A DNA stretch of 64,000 nucleotides from Exiguobacterium artemiae 255-15 (GCF_000019905.1 NC_010556.1:1948001-2012000); one strand, 5' to 3'; counted from the stretch's first letter, positions 45,739 to 55,566 are shown. Notes: generated from the sequence alone by a model not told the origin. A program made the numbers and translations.

Positions 45739-46542
45739 TTAACTTCTTTCTTCTGCTAAAAACGACTCCCGGACCCTTTGCCAAAACGGGAAAGAACGGA
45801 ATCGAGCGAATTTGACCTTTTTATCCGATACACGACAACGAATCGATTTAACGTTTTGATGCACAATCGAAGCATAATGATCGTACGTCAATTGAAAATC
45901 AATCGGATTGACCGGCCGAATCTCGACATCATGGTGCTTCGGCAATAACATCGGGGAACCAATCGTCCGGTACACGCGATTATTGATCGATGCCATTTCT
46001 GTAATCTGAATCGCTTCGAGTGCCGGATGCACGATTGCCCCGCCAAGCGCTTTATTATAAGCTGTTGAGCCGGACGGCGTGGAGATGCATAGACCGTCTC
46101 CCCGAAACGTTTCAAAATAATCGCCACGAATCGACAGATCGCAGACGAGTGTCTGATTAAAGCTTTTAATCGTACATTCATTTAATGCCAACAGTTTATT
46201 CGTCGATCCATCAGCATAATCAATCGATAATTCAAGCAGCGGATATTCAACGGTCGCTATATTGTCGTCTGCGATATGTTGAATCAATTCATCCATCTCT
46301 TCCGGTCGCCAGTCGGCATAAAACCCGAGGTGTCCGGTGTGAATTCCGACCAGTGTGATTTCCTCGACCTGGTCCAAATAAGAGTGGAAAGCTTGCAGCA
46401 TCGTACCATCCCCGCCGATTGAAATCACGATTTCAGGAGTAACGACGTCTCGATGACTTCCTCGTTCGATCAACGCCTGTTCTAATTGTTCCTTCAGCAT
46501 ATGGGAACGTTCATCGCCCCGCGCCGTAACCGCAAAACGCAT
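45739..46542 (-). CDS. nadK: NAD kinase
   Basis: A 267-residue ATP-NAD kinase that makes NADP. The GGDGT motif is in VISIGGDGTMLQAFHSYLDQ, and NECTIK and TPSGSTAYNKALGGAIVHP follow. ATG 46542 lies 6 nt after GGAGG; upstream Mets were rejected because they overlap yjbM. 10 nt separate it from yjbM and 17 nt from the pseudouridine synthase. Confidence 0.95.
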   Translation of the reverse strand: MRFAVTARGDERSHMLKEQLEQALIERGSHRDVVTPEIVISIGGDGTMLQAFHSYLDQVEEITLVGIHTGHLGFYADWRPEEMDELIQHIADDNIATVEYPLLELSIDYADGSTNKLLALNECTIKSFNQTLVCDLSIRGDYFETFRGDGLCISTPSGSTAYNKALGGAIVHPALEAIQITEMASINNRVYRTIGSPMLLPKHHDVEIRPVNPIDFQLTYDHYASIVHQNVKSIRCRVSDKKVKFARFRSFPFWQRVRESFLAEERS

Positions 46543-46552
46543 CGTCATCCTC

Positions 46553-47203
46553 CTACTCTTTTGCTCGATTCTTTGCTTCGGTCGCCTCTCGTTCATGTAA
46601 AACGACTTGAGCATCTTGTATCTCTACTTTCAGCTGACTCATCTCCGCATCGAGCAGAAACGCCGCTTCAGCCGCACGTCGCAAGCGTTCCCGTGTCTCT
46701 TCCGGAATATTTCCCTGGTATTTATAATTCAAGGAATGTTCAATCGTTGCCCAAAAGTTCATTGCGAGTGTCCGGATCTGAATCTCGACGAGTGTCGGGA
46801 TTTCCCCTTCAATCGTTTGGACCGGATAAGCAATGATGATGTGGTACGAACGATAGCCGCTTTCCTTCTTTTGTGTAATATAGTTTCGTTCTTCAACAAT
46901 CTTAAAGTCTCCCCGGGAACGCAACAATTCTAAGACATGGATGATGTCATCCACGAATTGGCACATGATCCGGAGACCTGCTATGTCCTGCATGTCCTGT
47001 TCCAGCAACTCGATATCAATCGATTTTCGTTCAGCCTTCTGTAAGATACTCTTTACAGGTTTGACACGTCCTGTGACAAATTCAATCGGTGAATGTTCCC
47101 CACGTTGTTGAAATTGTTTTCGAATGGCTTTTAATTTTACTTTTAATTCATCCACTGCGATTTGATACGGTGCGAGAAATAAGTCCCAATTTTCTTTTGT
47201 CAT
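46553..47203 (-). CDS. yjbM: Small GTP pyrophosphokinase (RelQ/YjbM)
   Basis: A 216-residue small alarmone synthetase. Synthetase motifs are VKPVKSILQKAERK, MQDIAGLRIMCQFVDDI, ESGYRSYHIIIAYP and VEIQIRTLAMNFWATIEHSL. It makes (p)ppGpp without a hydrolase domain. ATG 47203 is preceded by a weak AAAGTGGTGA site. Divergent from yjbK; yjbL of Bacillus is absent. Confidence 0.93.
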   Translation of the reverse strand: MTKENWDLFLAPYQIAVDELKVKLKAIRKQFQQRGEHSPIEFVTGRVKPVKSILQKAERKSIDIELLEQDMQDIAGLRIMCQFVDDIIHVLELLRSRGDFKIVEERNYITQKKESGYRSYHIIIAYPVQTIEGEIPTLVEIQIRTLAMNFWATIEHSLNYKYQGNIPEETRERLRRAAEAAFLLDAEMSQLKVEIQDAQVVLHEREATEAKNRAKE

Positions 47204-47308
47204 CGTTATTGTCACCACTTTTAGTCTAAATTGTTAGTTCAATTCGTTCCACTACACCATTCATGGTATCATATTTTCAAGCATTCAACTAGAAAGGTGT
47301 GGTCGGAA

Positions 47309-47884
47309 ATGAGACAAGAAATGGAAATTGAATTTAAAAACCTGTTAAACGAATCTGAATACAAAAAATTAATGGAACGGTACAATACATCCGGGTCTTC
47401 TGTGTGGCAAGCAAATGACTATTTCGATACCCCGGCGTTCGAACTTCGCAATCATGGTGCCGCTCTGCGTATCCGTGAAAAGAAAACCGGATTGGTGTTG
47501 ACGTTAAAAGAACCACAAGACGATGGATTACTGGAAACACATGTGACATTGTCCGAACAAGAGGCTGAAGATTTATTCCAGTATGGTCTGATTCACTCTG
47601 CTGAGATGAATCAACAATTGGAAAAGTTTGAATTAACGACTTCGCTTGAACATTTGGGCCGTCTTGAAACCGAACGTTTTGAAAAACAATTGCCGAGTGG
47701 GTTGTTGGTGTTGGATCAAAGTACGTATTTAGGCACGACGGATTATGAGCTTGAATTCGAAGTGACGGACTACGCAGCCGGCAAACTTGCGTTCGAAGAA
47801 CTGTTGCAAACAAACGAAATTCCAGTCCGTGAAACGAAAAATAAAATCGTCCGTTTCATGGATCGTAAAGCGCTTACACGTTAA
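47309..47884 (+). CDS. yjbK: CYTH-domain protein YjbK
   Basis: A 191-residue protein with the CYTH tunnel fold: EMEIEFKNLL at the start, then YFDTPAFELRNHGAALRIRE, VLTLKEP and a C-terminal EFEVTDY. Members bind triphosphates with divalent metal (adenylate cyclase/thiamine triphosphatase family); related YjbK proteins are likely inorganic tripolyphosphatases. ATG 47309 follows AAAGGTG by 9 nt. Beside yjbM, as in Bacillus. Confidence 0.9.
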   Translation: MRQEMEIEFKNLLNESEYKKLMERYNTSGSSVWQANDYFDTPAFELRNHGAALRIREKKTGLVLTLKEPQDDGLLETHVTLSEQEAEDLFQYGLIHSAEMNQQLEKFELTTSLEHLGRLETERFEKQLPSGLLVLDQSTYLGTTDYELEFEVTDYAAGKLAFEELLQTNEIPVRETKNKIVRFMDRKALTR

Positions 47885-47975
47885 TCGTGTAGAAATGTAC
47901 AAGCAAAACCTTTGCTCTTTCTTTTTTTTCGTTGCTAAAATAGGGTAACGATATTAAAAGAAAAGGGGTGAACGG

Positions 47976-48767
47976 ATGGAACACGAACAATGCAACGGAT
48001 CATATTGTTCATTGGACGAACCATCAATTCAACAACCGACGAAACCACTAGAAATTTATCATTTTCTAGACGTCACACAAACGGATGGTTTACGGTTGAT
48101 TCCCGTTCTCAAGAAATTAGAATTAGAATACGGTCATTTATTCCGTCTCCGGACGATTGCAACCATTCCTTGCGCACCTTCACGATCAGCGTGTGATATG
48201 TCACCACTGCTGATTCTAAAGGCGATCGAATTGCAGGGAAAAACATTTGGTATGCGGTTCATGCGTCGTTTACGCATGTTGCATAACGTCGAAGGAAAAA
48301 GCGCTTATTCGCGTTCTTCCTTGATGCGGTTAGCAGAAGCATTGACGGAATTTGGTCTGGATTTAGCGGAATTCCATCGTGATATCGAATCAGATACCAT
48401 TCAATTAATGCTCGAAAAAGAGACTGAACTGGTGACAGACTGGGACGTACGTATTCTCCCAACGCTTGCTTTCGTCGGGGATGAGGAAGCCATCAAAGCA
48501 GAAGGCCATTACGAATACTTGGTTTATGTATCGATTCTGAACGAATTATTAGATCAACCGTTTGAGAAGCAGGCAAAACCTCCTCTCGAACAATTCTTGA
48601 GACGGTATGACACAGCAACCACTTCTGAAATCGCATTTATTTATGATGCAACAGAAGCACAGGTTGAACACGAATTGAAAAAGTTATTGCTTCAACAAAA
48701 ATGTGTTTCATTGACGTATTGTGACGGTAAAGTGTGGCGTCACTTAAAAGATTCTGCCCATGCTTAA
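47976..48767 (+). CDS. spxH: ClpXP adaptor YjbH/SpxH
   Basis: A 263-residue thioredoxin-like (DsbA-fold) protein that presents Spx to ClpXP. Identified by place (between yjbK and pepF), length and the fold core LEIYHFLDVTQTDGLRLIPV, PSRSACDMSPLLILKAIELQ and LPTLAFVGDEEAIKAEGHY. The CxxC usual after the first strand (PLCPECW type) is missing; the position reads TQTDGLR. Two Cys remain at the N-terminus (CNGSYC), perhaps a metal site. AAAGGGGTGA precedes the ATG. Confidence 0.82.
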   Translation: MEHEQCNGSYCSLDEPSIQQPTKPLEIYHFLDVTQTDGLRLIPVLKKLELEYGHLFRLRTIATIPCAPSRSACDMSPLLILKAIELQGKTFGMRFMRRLRMLHNVEGKSAYSRSSLMRLAEALTEFGLDLAEFHRDIESDTIQLMLEKETELVTDWDVRILPTLAFVGDEEAIKAEGHYEYLVYVSILNELLDQPFEKQAKPPLEQFLRRYDTATTSEIAFIYDATEAQVEHELKKLLLQQKCVSLTYCDGKVWRHLKDSAHA

Positions 48768-48768
48768 C

Positions 48769-48821
48769 ACAAAGAAGCTGCTTCCACGTTAATCGTAGAA
48801 GCAGCTTCTTTGTCGTTTTTT
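48769..48821 (+). terminator. Terminator after spxH
   Basis: ACAAAGAAGCTGCTTC pairs with GAAGCAGCTTCTTTGT, followed by CGTTTTTT. Confidence 0.92.
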
Positions 48822-48834
48822 GAATCTGGATGGG

Positions 48835-48866
48835 GGAAAAAAGAATCATCAGGGGGAATGTGATTC
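48835..48866 (-). terminator. Terminator-like hairpin after pepF
   Basis: On the minus strand GAATCA pairs with TGATTC, followed by T6. Short stem. Confidence 0.55.
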
Positions 48867-48936
48867 GCTTCACATGATTAGTATAACCGAATCTCAACCT
48901 TCCCGACACTCTTTTGTTCACTAATTCACAAAATTG

Positions 48937-50739
48937 TCATTCTCCGAGTAATGCTTCAAATTCATCGAGTACCCGTTCGAATTGACGAAGAGCAGCTTCA
49001 ACCGGTGCTTTCGTCGTCATATCAACGCCGGCCGCTTTCAGAACTTCAATCGGATAATCACTTGATCCTGCTTTGAGGAAGTTATTGATATACCGCTCGA
49101 CCGCTGGCTCCCCTTCTTCTAGGATTTGTGAAGTCAGCGCTGCGGCAGCAGAAATGCCTGTCGCATACTGATAGACATAGTAATTGTAATAGAAATGCGG
49201 GATACGTGCCCACTCCAAACCGATTTCTTCATCTAATACAATACCATCACCGAAATACGTTTTATTTAGTGCATAATACGTCTTCGTTAAGAATTCAGGT
49301 GTCAGTGCTTGTCCAAGTCGAGCTGCCTCATGAATTTGATGTTCAAACTCGGCAAACATCGTCTGACGGAATAATGTTCCGCGGAATGTTTCCAATTGAT
49401 TGTTGAGGAGATACAATTTCTCATTTTTATCTGTCACACGTTTTAACAGGTAATCATTTAAAAGTGCTTCGTTTGTCGTCGACGCAACCTCTGCTACAAA
49501 AATTGAATAATCTCCGTAGGCATAGGGTTGATTCTGACGTGTATAGTAGCTGTGAACCGAGTGTCCGAACTCGTGTGCTAACGTAAACAAGTTGTTGACG
49601 TTATCCTGCCAGTTCATCAAGATGAACGGTTGCGTATCGTACGCGCCTGAAGAATAGGCACCACTCCGTTTCCCCCGTGTTTCACGGACATCGACCCAGC
49701 GTTCTGCAAGACCTTCTTCAAGAATATGTTTGTATTCAGGTCCTAGTGGCGCTAATCCGTCCACCATCAACTGTTTTGCTTCTTCGTACGAGATCTTCAT
49801 TTCCACTTCACTGACCAGTGGTGTGTACATATCATACATATGCAGTTCATCGACACCTAAAATCCGTTTACGTAAAGCAACATACCGGTGTAACAACGGA
49901 AGGTGTTCATGAACCGCTTCGATCAATCCGTCATATACCTGTTCCGGAATCGTGTTTCCATGTAACGCTGATTCGCGTGCTGTTTTAAATTTCCGGACCT
50001 CAGCATAAAAGTTATCTTTTTTGACGGAACCGGCTAACGTAGACGCCAATGTATTTGTATACTGGCTATACGTTCCATACATGGCTTTAAACGCCGCCTC
50101 ACGGACGGAACGATCTTTTGACTCCATGAACGTGATGAACCGCCCGTGTGTCAATTCCGCCTCTTCCCCGTCCTCGCCTTTGATTTTCGGGAATTTCATA
50201 TCCGCATTATTCAGCATGCCAAACGTCGTTCCCGACTGTCCAAGGACTTCGCCTGCTTTTGCAAGAATCGCCTCTTCCGCTTCCGATAAGACGTGTTCCC
50301 GCTCACGGTTCAACTCATCGAACGCATGACGGTAAAGGGCGAGATCCGGATTCTGATCCAAGTACGAGGCAATTGTTTCTTCTGGAACTTCCAACAGCTC
50401 GGGTGTCATGAAAGCGAGCGTCGCTCCAATTTGCGAAGCGAGCGTCCGGGCACGGTCATTCATCGCCTGATAAAAGCTGTCGGCCGTGTTCTCATCGTAA
50501 CGCATATGTGCATATGTATAGAGCTTATGCAGCCGTCTTGAGATTTCGTCCCGAAGTTGAAGTCCTTCAAATAAAGTGGCATCCGACTGTGCAAGACGTC
50601 CCTTATACTCGACGAGTAGCGGAAGCATCGCTTTCACTGACTCAAACTCTTCTTCCCATTTCTCATTCGTTTCGTAAATGGATTCTAAATTCCACGTCTC
50701 TTCCTGCTTGACGTCTTTTCGTGTTAATACTTCTGCCAT
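48937..50739 (-). CDS. pepF: Oligoendopeptidase F (M3 family)
   Basis: A 600-residue zinc metallopeptidase that cleaves oligopeptides in the cytosol. The catalytic motif is LAHEFGHSVHSYY (HExxH), with the third ligand Glu in FVAEVASTTNEALLND. N-terminal helical lobe as usual. A strong AAAGGAG precedes the ATG. It follows coiA by 5 nt, so cls-coiA-pepF form an operon. It could process peptides brought in by the opp system. Confidence 0.95.
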   Translation of the reverse strand: MAEVLTRKDVKQEETWNLESIYETNEKWEEEFESVKAMLPLLVEYKGRLAQSDATLFEGLQLRDEISRRLHKLYTYAHMRYDENTADSFYQAMNDRARTLASQIGATLAFMTPELLEVPEETIASYLDQNPDLALYRHAFDELNREREHVLSEAEEAILAKAGEVLGQSGTTFGMLNNADMKFPKIKGEDGEEAELTHGRFITFMESKDRSVREAAFKAMYGTYSQYTNTLASTLAGSVKKDNFYAEVRKFKTARESALHGNTIPEQVYDGLIEAVHEHLPLLHRYVALRKRILGVDELHMYDMYTPLVSEVEMKISYEEAKQLMVDGLAPLGPEYKHILEEGLAERWVDVRETRGKRSGAYSSGAYDTQPFILMNWQDNVNNLFTLAHEFGHSVHSYYTRQNQPYAYGDYSIFVAEVASTTNEALLNDYLLKRVTDKNEKLYLLNNQLETFRGTLFRQTMFAEFEHQIHEAARLGQALTPEFLTKTYYALNKTYFGDGIVLDEEIGLEWARIPHFYYNYYVYQYATGISAAAALTSQILEEGEPAVERYINNFLKAGSSDYPIEVLKAAGVDMTTKAPVEAALRQFERVLDEFEALLGE

Positions 50740-50744
50740 TTAAA

Positions 50745-51812
50745 TCACTCCTTTACTTCATTTATACCTGTTTCCCTTTCGACAAACAAACGAAGCGCAC
50801 CTGCTAACTTTTGATCTTCTTCCAAACGGGTCGACAAATCAACAGTATTGGTTTGAAAAAGTTCAGGCAGATGATTTTGGAGAAAGTCGATCATAGCCAT
50901 CCATTCGTCAATCAGAAGGTGAAGATTGGATAACTCATATGAAACCTTGGACCGCGTCAAACATTCGGTGAGGAAGGCAAGCAGTTGCTCTGCGAGGTAA
51001 GTTCCTTGTAAGCGTAGATAAACAGCTACTTGAATCTCAAACGGATGGACAGATAAACACAGCAACGGGGATAAGGGCAGAAAACACCAGGACGGGAGTG
51101 TAGAAACCTGGAGGTTGGAGGAATAAAGAGGAGATTGCACGTATCGGGAAGGGAGCGAAGAAAAAAATGGACGAAGCCGATATTTTTTTATCAGTGTCGT
51201 CCATGGCCGTTCGAAGAATTGCCGGGGAACCGGACTCGGAAAGAGAAATTGTTTCGCCGATAAAGACACACGTTGGCAGAATACCAAACGTTGCGCAAAC
51301 GGAAGCGGATGTACATAACGAACGATTCGTCCCCGCTCGATTAAATCGATGTAACCATTTTTCATGAATGCCGCCTTCATCCAACCGTCAAGCTTAAGAA
51401 GCTGTCCGCCCGACTCATGAAAACCAATCCAGCGGACTTCGTATCCCGCTTGCTGATCAATCAACGATCGCCGTTGCCATTCTTCAGCGTTCATTTTTGA
51501 ACGCTGAATCTCGACCCCGATTTCTCCGGGCGAAATGAAAAGATCAAACCGCCTTCGTCCCCGGACTGCTTCTATCTCGACCTTGAATCGTAACGTTTCA
51601 AAATAGACAGCCAGCCGTGTTTTCCAAAATTGATGTTCGGACGATTCACCGGTACATGCTGTCATATGAACAAAATGAAGACGCTTCTTGCCTTGGCGGA
51701 CCCGGAGTTGCGTTCGGCAATAGGGACAGTACAGTAGTTTATCTGTTAACGATTGGAAGGTCTCCAGTTGGCTGTTGATTCGATTTCCCTGTTCATCCAT
51801 CGCCTCAAACAT
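50745..51812 (-). CDS. coiA: Competence protein CoiA
   Basis: A 355-residue protein. The N-terminal YCPYCRTQLRVRQGKKRLHF carries a Cys pair and the CoiA-type motif, and a PD-(D/E)xK-like nuclease core follows with RRRFDLFISPGEIGVEIQRS. CoiA helps process or recombine incoming DNA during transformation in streptococci. The C-terminal half is poorly conserved. AAGGAGGAG precedes the ATG. Its presence between cls and pepF, near mecA and spx, hints at genetic competence; no com genes are in the window. Confidence 0.88.
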   Translation of the reverse strand: MFEAMDEQGNRINSQLETFQSLTDKLLYCPYCRTQLRVRQGKKRLHFVHMTACTGESSEHQFWKTRLAVYFETLRFKVEIEAVRGRRRFDLFISPGEIGVEIQRSKMNAEEWQRRSLIDQQAGYEVRWIGFHESGGQLLKLDGWMKAAFMKNGYIDLIERGRIVRYVHPLPFAQRLVFCQRVSLSAKQFLFPSPVPRQFFERPWTTLIKKYRLRPFFSSLPSRYVQSPLYSSNLQVSTLPSWCFLPLSPLLCLSVHPFEIQVAVYLRLQGTYLAEQLLAFLTECLTRSKVSYELSNLHLLIDEWMAMIDFLQNHLPELFQTNTVDLSTRLEEDQKLAGALRLFVERETGINEVKE

Positions 51813-51823
51813 TTTACTCCTCC

Positions 51824-53335
51824 TTAGAGTAACGGTGAAAATAACCGCGAAATGGACTCGATCAAACGTTGACCGAAACTCCTTTGAATAAAGACTTGAC
51901 GCTCAACTTGTGAAGAATTGGAAAAGTCTTCATAAAAGTCACGTGTTAATTCGTGGACGGAATTTGTCCCGTACAAAAAGGCATTTACTTCAAAGTTCAA
52001 GTGAAAACTTCTTAAGTCCATATTCGCCGTGCCAATCGTCGCAATCGCATCATCGACCACGATGACTTTTGAGTGCATGAATCCTTTGTTGTATTCGTAA
52101 ATCTTTACACCCGCTAATAACAAGTCATCAAAATAAGAGCGACTGGCATAAAAAACGACTTTATGATCCGGAAAACTCGGCAGTAAGATCCGGACATCGA
52201 TTCCCGACATCGCTGCCGTCTTTAAAGCAGTCATCAGATCCTCGTCCGGAATCAAATAGGGAGAAGCAATGTAAACAGAACTCCGGGCTTCCGTAATTAA
52301 ACCGAAGTAGAGAGACTTCATCGTTTCATGGGGTTCATCCGGCCCGCTCGCAATGATTTGGACGCCTCCTGTCGATTCCTCCATGACTTCGAGCGGTTTC
52401 ATATAATACGGTGTAAACAACCGTTCCCCCGTCATATAGTACCAATCCTGAAGAAAAATCAACTGAAGCTCCGAGACGGCCTCTCCCCTGACGAGCAAAT
52501 GCGTGTCCCGCCAAAATCCAAACATCTTATCTTTTCCCATGTACTCGTCCCCAACGTTAATTCCACCCGTGAAAGCCACAGTACCGTCAATAACAACGAT
52601 TTTCCGGTGATTCCGATAATTGGATTTACTCGAGATGAAAGGCAGAACGACCGGGAAAAATGGACGGACTTCGATTCCCGCCAGCTCCATCTTTTTAAAG
52701 TAAGACTTATCCGTCGAGAAACAACCGACAGCATCATACAAGAAACGGATCTCCACTCCGGCTTTCGCCCGTTCAATTAATGCTTCCTGCAACTCTAGCG
52801 CCAGTTCGTCATCGCGGACGATATAGTATTCCAAATGGATGTGGTGTTCCGCTTGACGAATCTCGGCTAATAACAGCGGAAATTTTTCTTGTCCATTCGT
52901 TAATACTTTCGTGTGACTATTATACGAAATCGGCAGGCGACTGATGGAGTCGATGAGTTTAACAACTTTCGTATAATGTCCATGTTGGAACACTTGATTG
53001 TGTATTCCATGATCAAACTGGGTACGATATTTAATGTAAGACTCTTCATCGAGCATCGCTTTCAGACGAAACATTTTTTTTCGTCTATAATTTTGACCAA
53101 AGGTGAAATATACGAAAACACCGACAACGGGAAGCGCCATCATGACAAGCGCCCAGACAAGCGTTCGTTCCGGGTTCCGATTCTCAAGTAGGATGATGAC
53201 AAAAACACTCAGTACGACAAGAATGATGACGATTGAGAGCCATCCTACCATGTACACACTCCAGTAATAGGAAAGAAAGCCGATCAGACTGACGGTTAAC
53301 AGTAGCGTCATAAGTAATTGGACACGCCTTAACAT
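51824..53335 (-). CDS. cls: Cardiolipin synthase
   Basis: A 503-residue phospholipase D-type enzyme. Two N-terminal membrane helices precede two HKD motifs: NHRKIVVIDGTVAFTGGINV (about 225-245) and MHSKVIVVDDAIATIGTANM (about 405-425). It joins two phosphatidylglycerol molecules. AGGAGGGGA lies before the ATG. It starts the cls-coiA-pepF operon and is divergent from an SDR gene 61 nt away. Confidence 0.94.
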   Translation of the reverse strand: MLRRVQLLMTLLLTVSLIGFLSYYWSVYMVGWLSIVIILVVLSVFVIILLENRNPERTLVWALVMMALPVVGVFVYFTFGQNYRRKKMFRLKAMLDEESYIKYRTQFDHGIHNQVFQHGHYTKVVKLIDSISRLPISYNSHTKVLTNGQEKFPLLLAEIRQAEHHIHLEYYIVRDDELALELQEALIERAKAGVEIRFLYDAVGCFSTDKSYFKKMELAGIEVRPFFPVVLPFISSKSNYRNHRKIVVIDGTVAFTGGINVGDEYMGKDKMFGFWRDTHLLVRGEAVSELQLIFLQDWYYMTGERLFTPYYMKPLEVMEESTGGVQIIASGPDEPHETMKSLYFGLITEARSSVYIASPYLIPDEDLMTALKTAAMSGIDVRILLPSFPDHKVVFYASRSYFDDLLLAGVKIYEYNKGFMHSKVIVVDDAIATIGTANMDLRSFHLNFEVNAFLYGTNSVHELTRDFYEDFSNSSQVERQVFIQRSFGQRLIESISRLFSPLL

Positions 53336-53396
53336 GGTATCCCCTCCTTTGATTAGTTATGGATGACACACTTTTATGTAGAAGGGACGATTCAAT

Positions 53397-54119
53397 ATGA
53401 AAACGTATTTAGTGACTGGTGCAACAAGCGGAATTGGTGAAGCGACCGCCTTACAACTGGCTCAAGAAGGACATACCGTCCTTGCACTTGGACGAGACGA
53501 GGAACGCGGGAACTACTTGGAAAGTCGTGGTGACGGACGGATCCGCTTCTTTGCAGTCGATTTATCCGTCCCGTCAGCCATCAATCAATTTTTTGAAGAC
53601 ACCAAAGAACAATTCCCGACACTCGATGGTATTTTCAATAATGCCGGAACTTTCGGAAAACCGGTCGCACCAGAACGGGTGACGGAACAGCAAGCCGAAG
53701 TCTTCCAAGTCAATTATCATGCACCGGAGCAAATCATTCAACAGGCTGTCAAACGGCTGAGTCGCGGTGCCTCCATCGTCAACAACAGCGCGATTGTCGG
53801 ACATGTTAAATTCCCTGCCATGCTCTTACCGTATGCTTCTTCCAAAAGTGCTCTTCTTACGCTTACGAAAACATATGCCGCCCGGTTTCACGGAAAGTAT
53901 CGTTTTAATGCCATTTGTCCTGGCCCTGTCGACACGAAGTTAAGCCATTCTTTATACGGTGGAAAAGATAAATTCGATTTAGCAATGAAACATCATTTAC
54001 GCGGCGAAGCGGCTCATCCATCCGAAATCGCAGAAGTCGTCTGCTTTTTATTATCCGATAAAGCGAGCTACATCAACGGTCAAACCTTAATCGTCGACGG
54101 CGGTTATACTCTCACTTGA
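53397..54119 (+). CDS. Short-chain dehydrogenase/reductase
   Basis: A 240-residue SDR: cofactor motif TGATSGIG, NNAG, active-site Ser in NNSAIVG, catalytic YASSK, then PGPVDTKLS and INGQTLIVDGGYTLT. A classical SDR that probably uses NADP(H) (Arg/Gly after strand 2), substrate unknown. AGAAGGGACG precedes the ATG. No neighbour suggests a pathway. Confidence 0.92.
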   Translation: MKTYLVTGATSGIGEATALQLAQEGHTVLALGRDEERGNYLESRGDGRIRFFAVDLSVPSAINQFFEDTKEQFPTLDGIFNNAGTFGKPVAPERVTEQQAEVFQVNYHAPEQIIQQAVKRLSRGASIVNNSAIVGHVKFPAMLLPYASSKSALLTLTKTYAARFHGKYRFNAICPGPVDTKLSHSLYGGKDKFDLAMKHHLRGEAAHPSEIAEVVCFLLSDKASYINGQTLIVDGGYTLT

Positions 54120-54131
54120 TTCTTTTTACAC

Positions 54132-54173
54132 AACAAAGGACTGCTTCCAAACACATTGGAGCAGTCCTTTGTT
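54132..54173. terminator. Bidirectional terminator SDR/mecA
   Basis: AACAAAGGACTGCTTCCAA pairs with TTGGAGCAGTCCTTTGTT (one mismatch) around ACACA. Only short T tracts. Confidence 0.8.
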
Positions 54174-54189
54174 ATAGCGTTTGATTCTG

Positions 54190-54816
54190 TTAATTCGGGA
54201 AATGTTTCCGGATGAACGCAAATACGTCGTTTGGTACGATAACTTTTCCGTACTCTGCCACCGGATGAATTGTCTGTTCACTGAAGTTTAAATACTCTGC
54301 AATCAGGCTCATCACATTTTCCTGTTCTTCCACTTCTGTTTCTTCTTTAAAATGAAGATGCAACAGGTACAGTCCGTCTTTTTGATAAAGAGACGTTTTC
54401 ACTTCTTCGAAGATCGGTGCTTCTGCATATTGGCTAAGGGCAATGATATGCTCGAAATCTGTTGTTTCAAATAAGACATCTTGACTGAGTTCCGTTTCTT
54501 TTTCTTCCGCATCAGACATCGCGGAACGAAGTAACGAATCTAACTCATCTTCGTCAACTTGTTCTCCGTCAATCGTTGTTTTAGCGATTGTAACAGTGAC
54601 TTCAAGACCTTTTTCAAATGCCTGAACTTGTATCCATAGTGGACCTTCGAAGGAGATGGACTCTTTTTCATTCGCTTCATCCATCATCTGCCAGAATAGC
54701 TGTTCTCCACGCTCACGGTTGTACCAAATCTCGTCTCGGGCGAAGCCGCGGCGTTCGATGTCCGTGTACGTAATGAAGAACTTGACGGTGTTGTCATTGA
54801 CGCGTTCGATTTTCAA
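54190..54816 (-). CDS. mecA: ClpC adaptor MecA
   Basis: A 208-residue adaptor that targets proteins such as ComK to ClpCP. The N-terminus LKIERVNDNTVKFFITYTDI (initiator TTG) and the acidic linker (about 95-125) before the C-terminal ClpC-binding domain fit MecA. TTG 54816 has AAAGGAG 8 nt upstream; the longer frame has no site. Conserved place between spx and coiA. Confidence 0.94.
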   Translation of the reverse strand: MKIERVNDNTVKFFITYTDIERRGFARDEIWYNRERGEQLFWQMMDEANEKESISFEGPLWIQVQAFEKGLEVTVTIAKTTIDGEQVDEDELDSLLRSAMSDAEEKETELSQDVLFETTDFEHIIALSQYAEAPIFEEVKTSLYQKDGLYLLHLHFKEETEVEEQENVMSLIAEYLNFSEQTIHPVAEYGKVIVPNDVFAFIRKHFPN

Positions 54817-54944
54817 TATGTCCACTCCTTTCCTCTCGCTCTTATCTAGTATACGAACGAGCACTTCACATAGATTCAAAAGAATCATTCAACATATAGG
54901 GTATATTCCTTTGTTAACTCTATTTTAACCTTTTTAGACGGTAA

Positions 54945-54976
54945 CAAAAAGCACACTGCTCAGAAAGCAGCGTGCT
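54945..54976 (-). terminator. Terminator after spx
   Basis: On the minus strand AGCACGCTGCT pairs with AGCAGTGTGCT (G-T pair), followed by T5. Confidence 0.88.
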
Positions 54977-54985
54977 CGGTGTATA

Positions 54986-55384
54986 TTATTCGTTGACAAG
55001 GCGCTGTGCTTCCAATAGTTGGAATGTACGAACTTTACGTGGTAAAAATCGGCGAATTTCATCTTCATTGTATCCAACTTGAAGACGCTTTTCATCAATC
55101 AAAATCGGACGGCGTAACAACCCCGGATATTCTTGAATTAAATCATACAAGTGTTGTAATGATAAATTTTCAACCGATACATCTAGTTTTGAAAAGACTT
55201 TTGAACGGGTCGAAATGATTTCATCCGTTCCGTCCTCTGTCATACGAAGAATCTGTTTAATTTCATCAAGCGATAATGGTTCCGAGAAAATATTACGTTC
55301 CACAAATGGGATTTCATGTTCTTCAAGCCATGCGCGCGCTTTACGACAAGAAGTACAGCTTGGTGAAGTATAGAGTGTTACCAT
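54986..55384 (-). CDS. spx: Redox regulator Spx
   Basis: A 132-residue ArsC-like protein. The CxxC redox switch is in [13 protein letters not shown] (Cys10, Cys13), and LLRRPILID carries the conserved Arg. Oxidised Spx binds the RNA polymerase alpha subunit and turns on thiol-stress genes. ATG 55384 has GGGGGAGGA upstream. Spx is destroyed by ClpXP with YjbH/SpxH, which is encoded 6 kb away in this window. Confidence 0.96.
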   Translation of the reverse strand: MVTLYTSPSCTSCRKARAWLEEHEIPFVERNIFSEPLSLDEIKQILRMTEDGTDEIISTRSKVFSKLDVSVENLSLQHLYDLIQEYPGLLRRPILIDEKRLQVGYNEDEIRRFLPRKVRTFQLLEAQRLVNE

Positions 55385-55528
55385 TGAAAAACATCCTCCC
55401 CCTGATTTCACATCATTTCCCCTGCGTAAATGTATTACACAGCAGCTGATGATTCTATTACTTGATAGTTTACATTGATTTCAACTGAAAGAAAACCCAA
55501 TATGTTTTGAGATGAAAGAACTTTTCGT

Positions 55529-55566
55529 AAAAAAACTTGCCAGAGCCACCAGGTGGCTTCAGCAAG
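55529..55566 (-). terminator. Terminator of the 45-codon gene, overlapping its stop
   Basis: On the minus strand CTTGCTGAAGCCACC pairs with GGTGGCTCTGGCAAG, followed by T7. The TGA in the left arm is the stop codon of the small gene. Confidence 0.92.
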
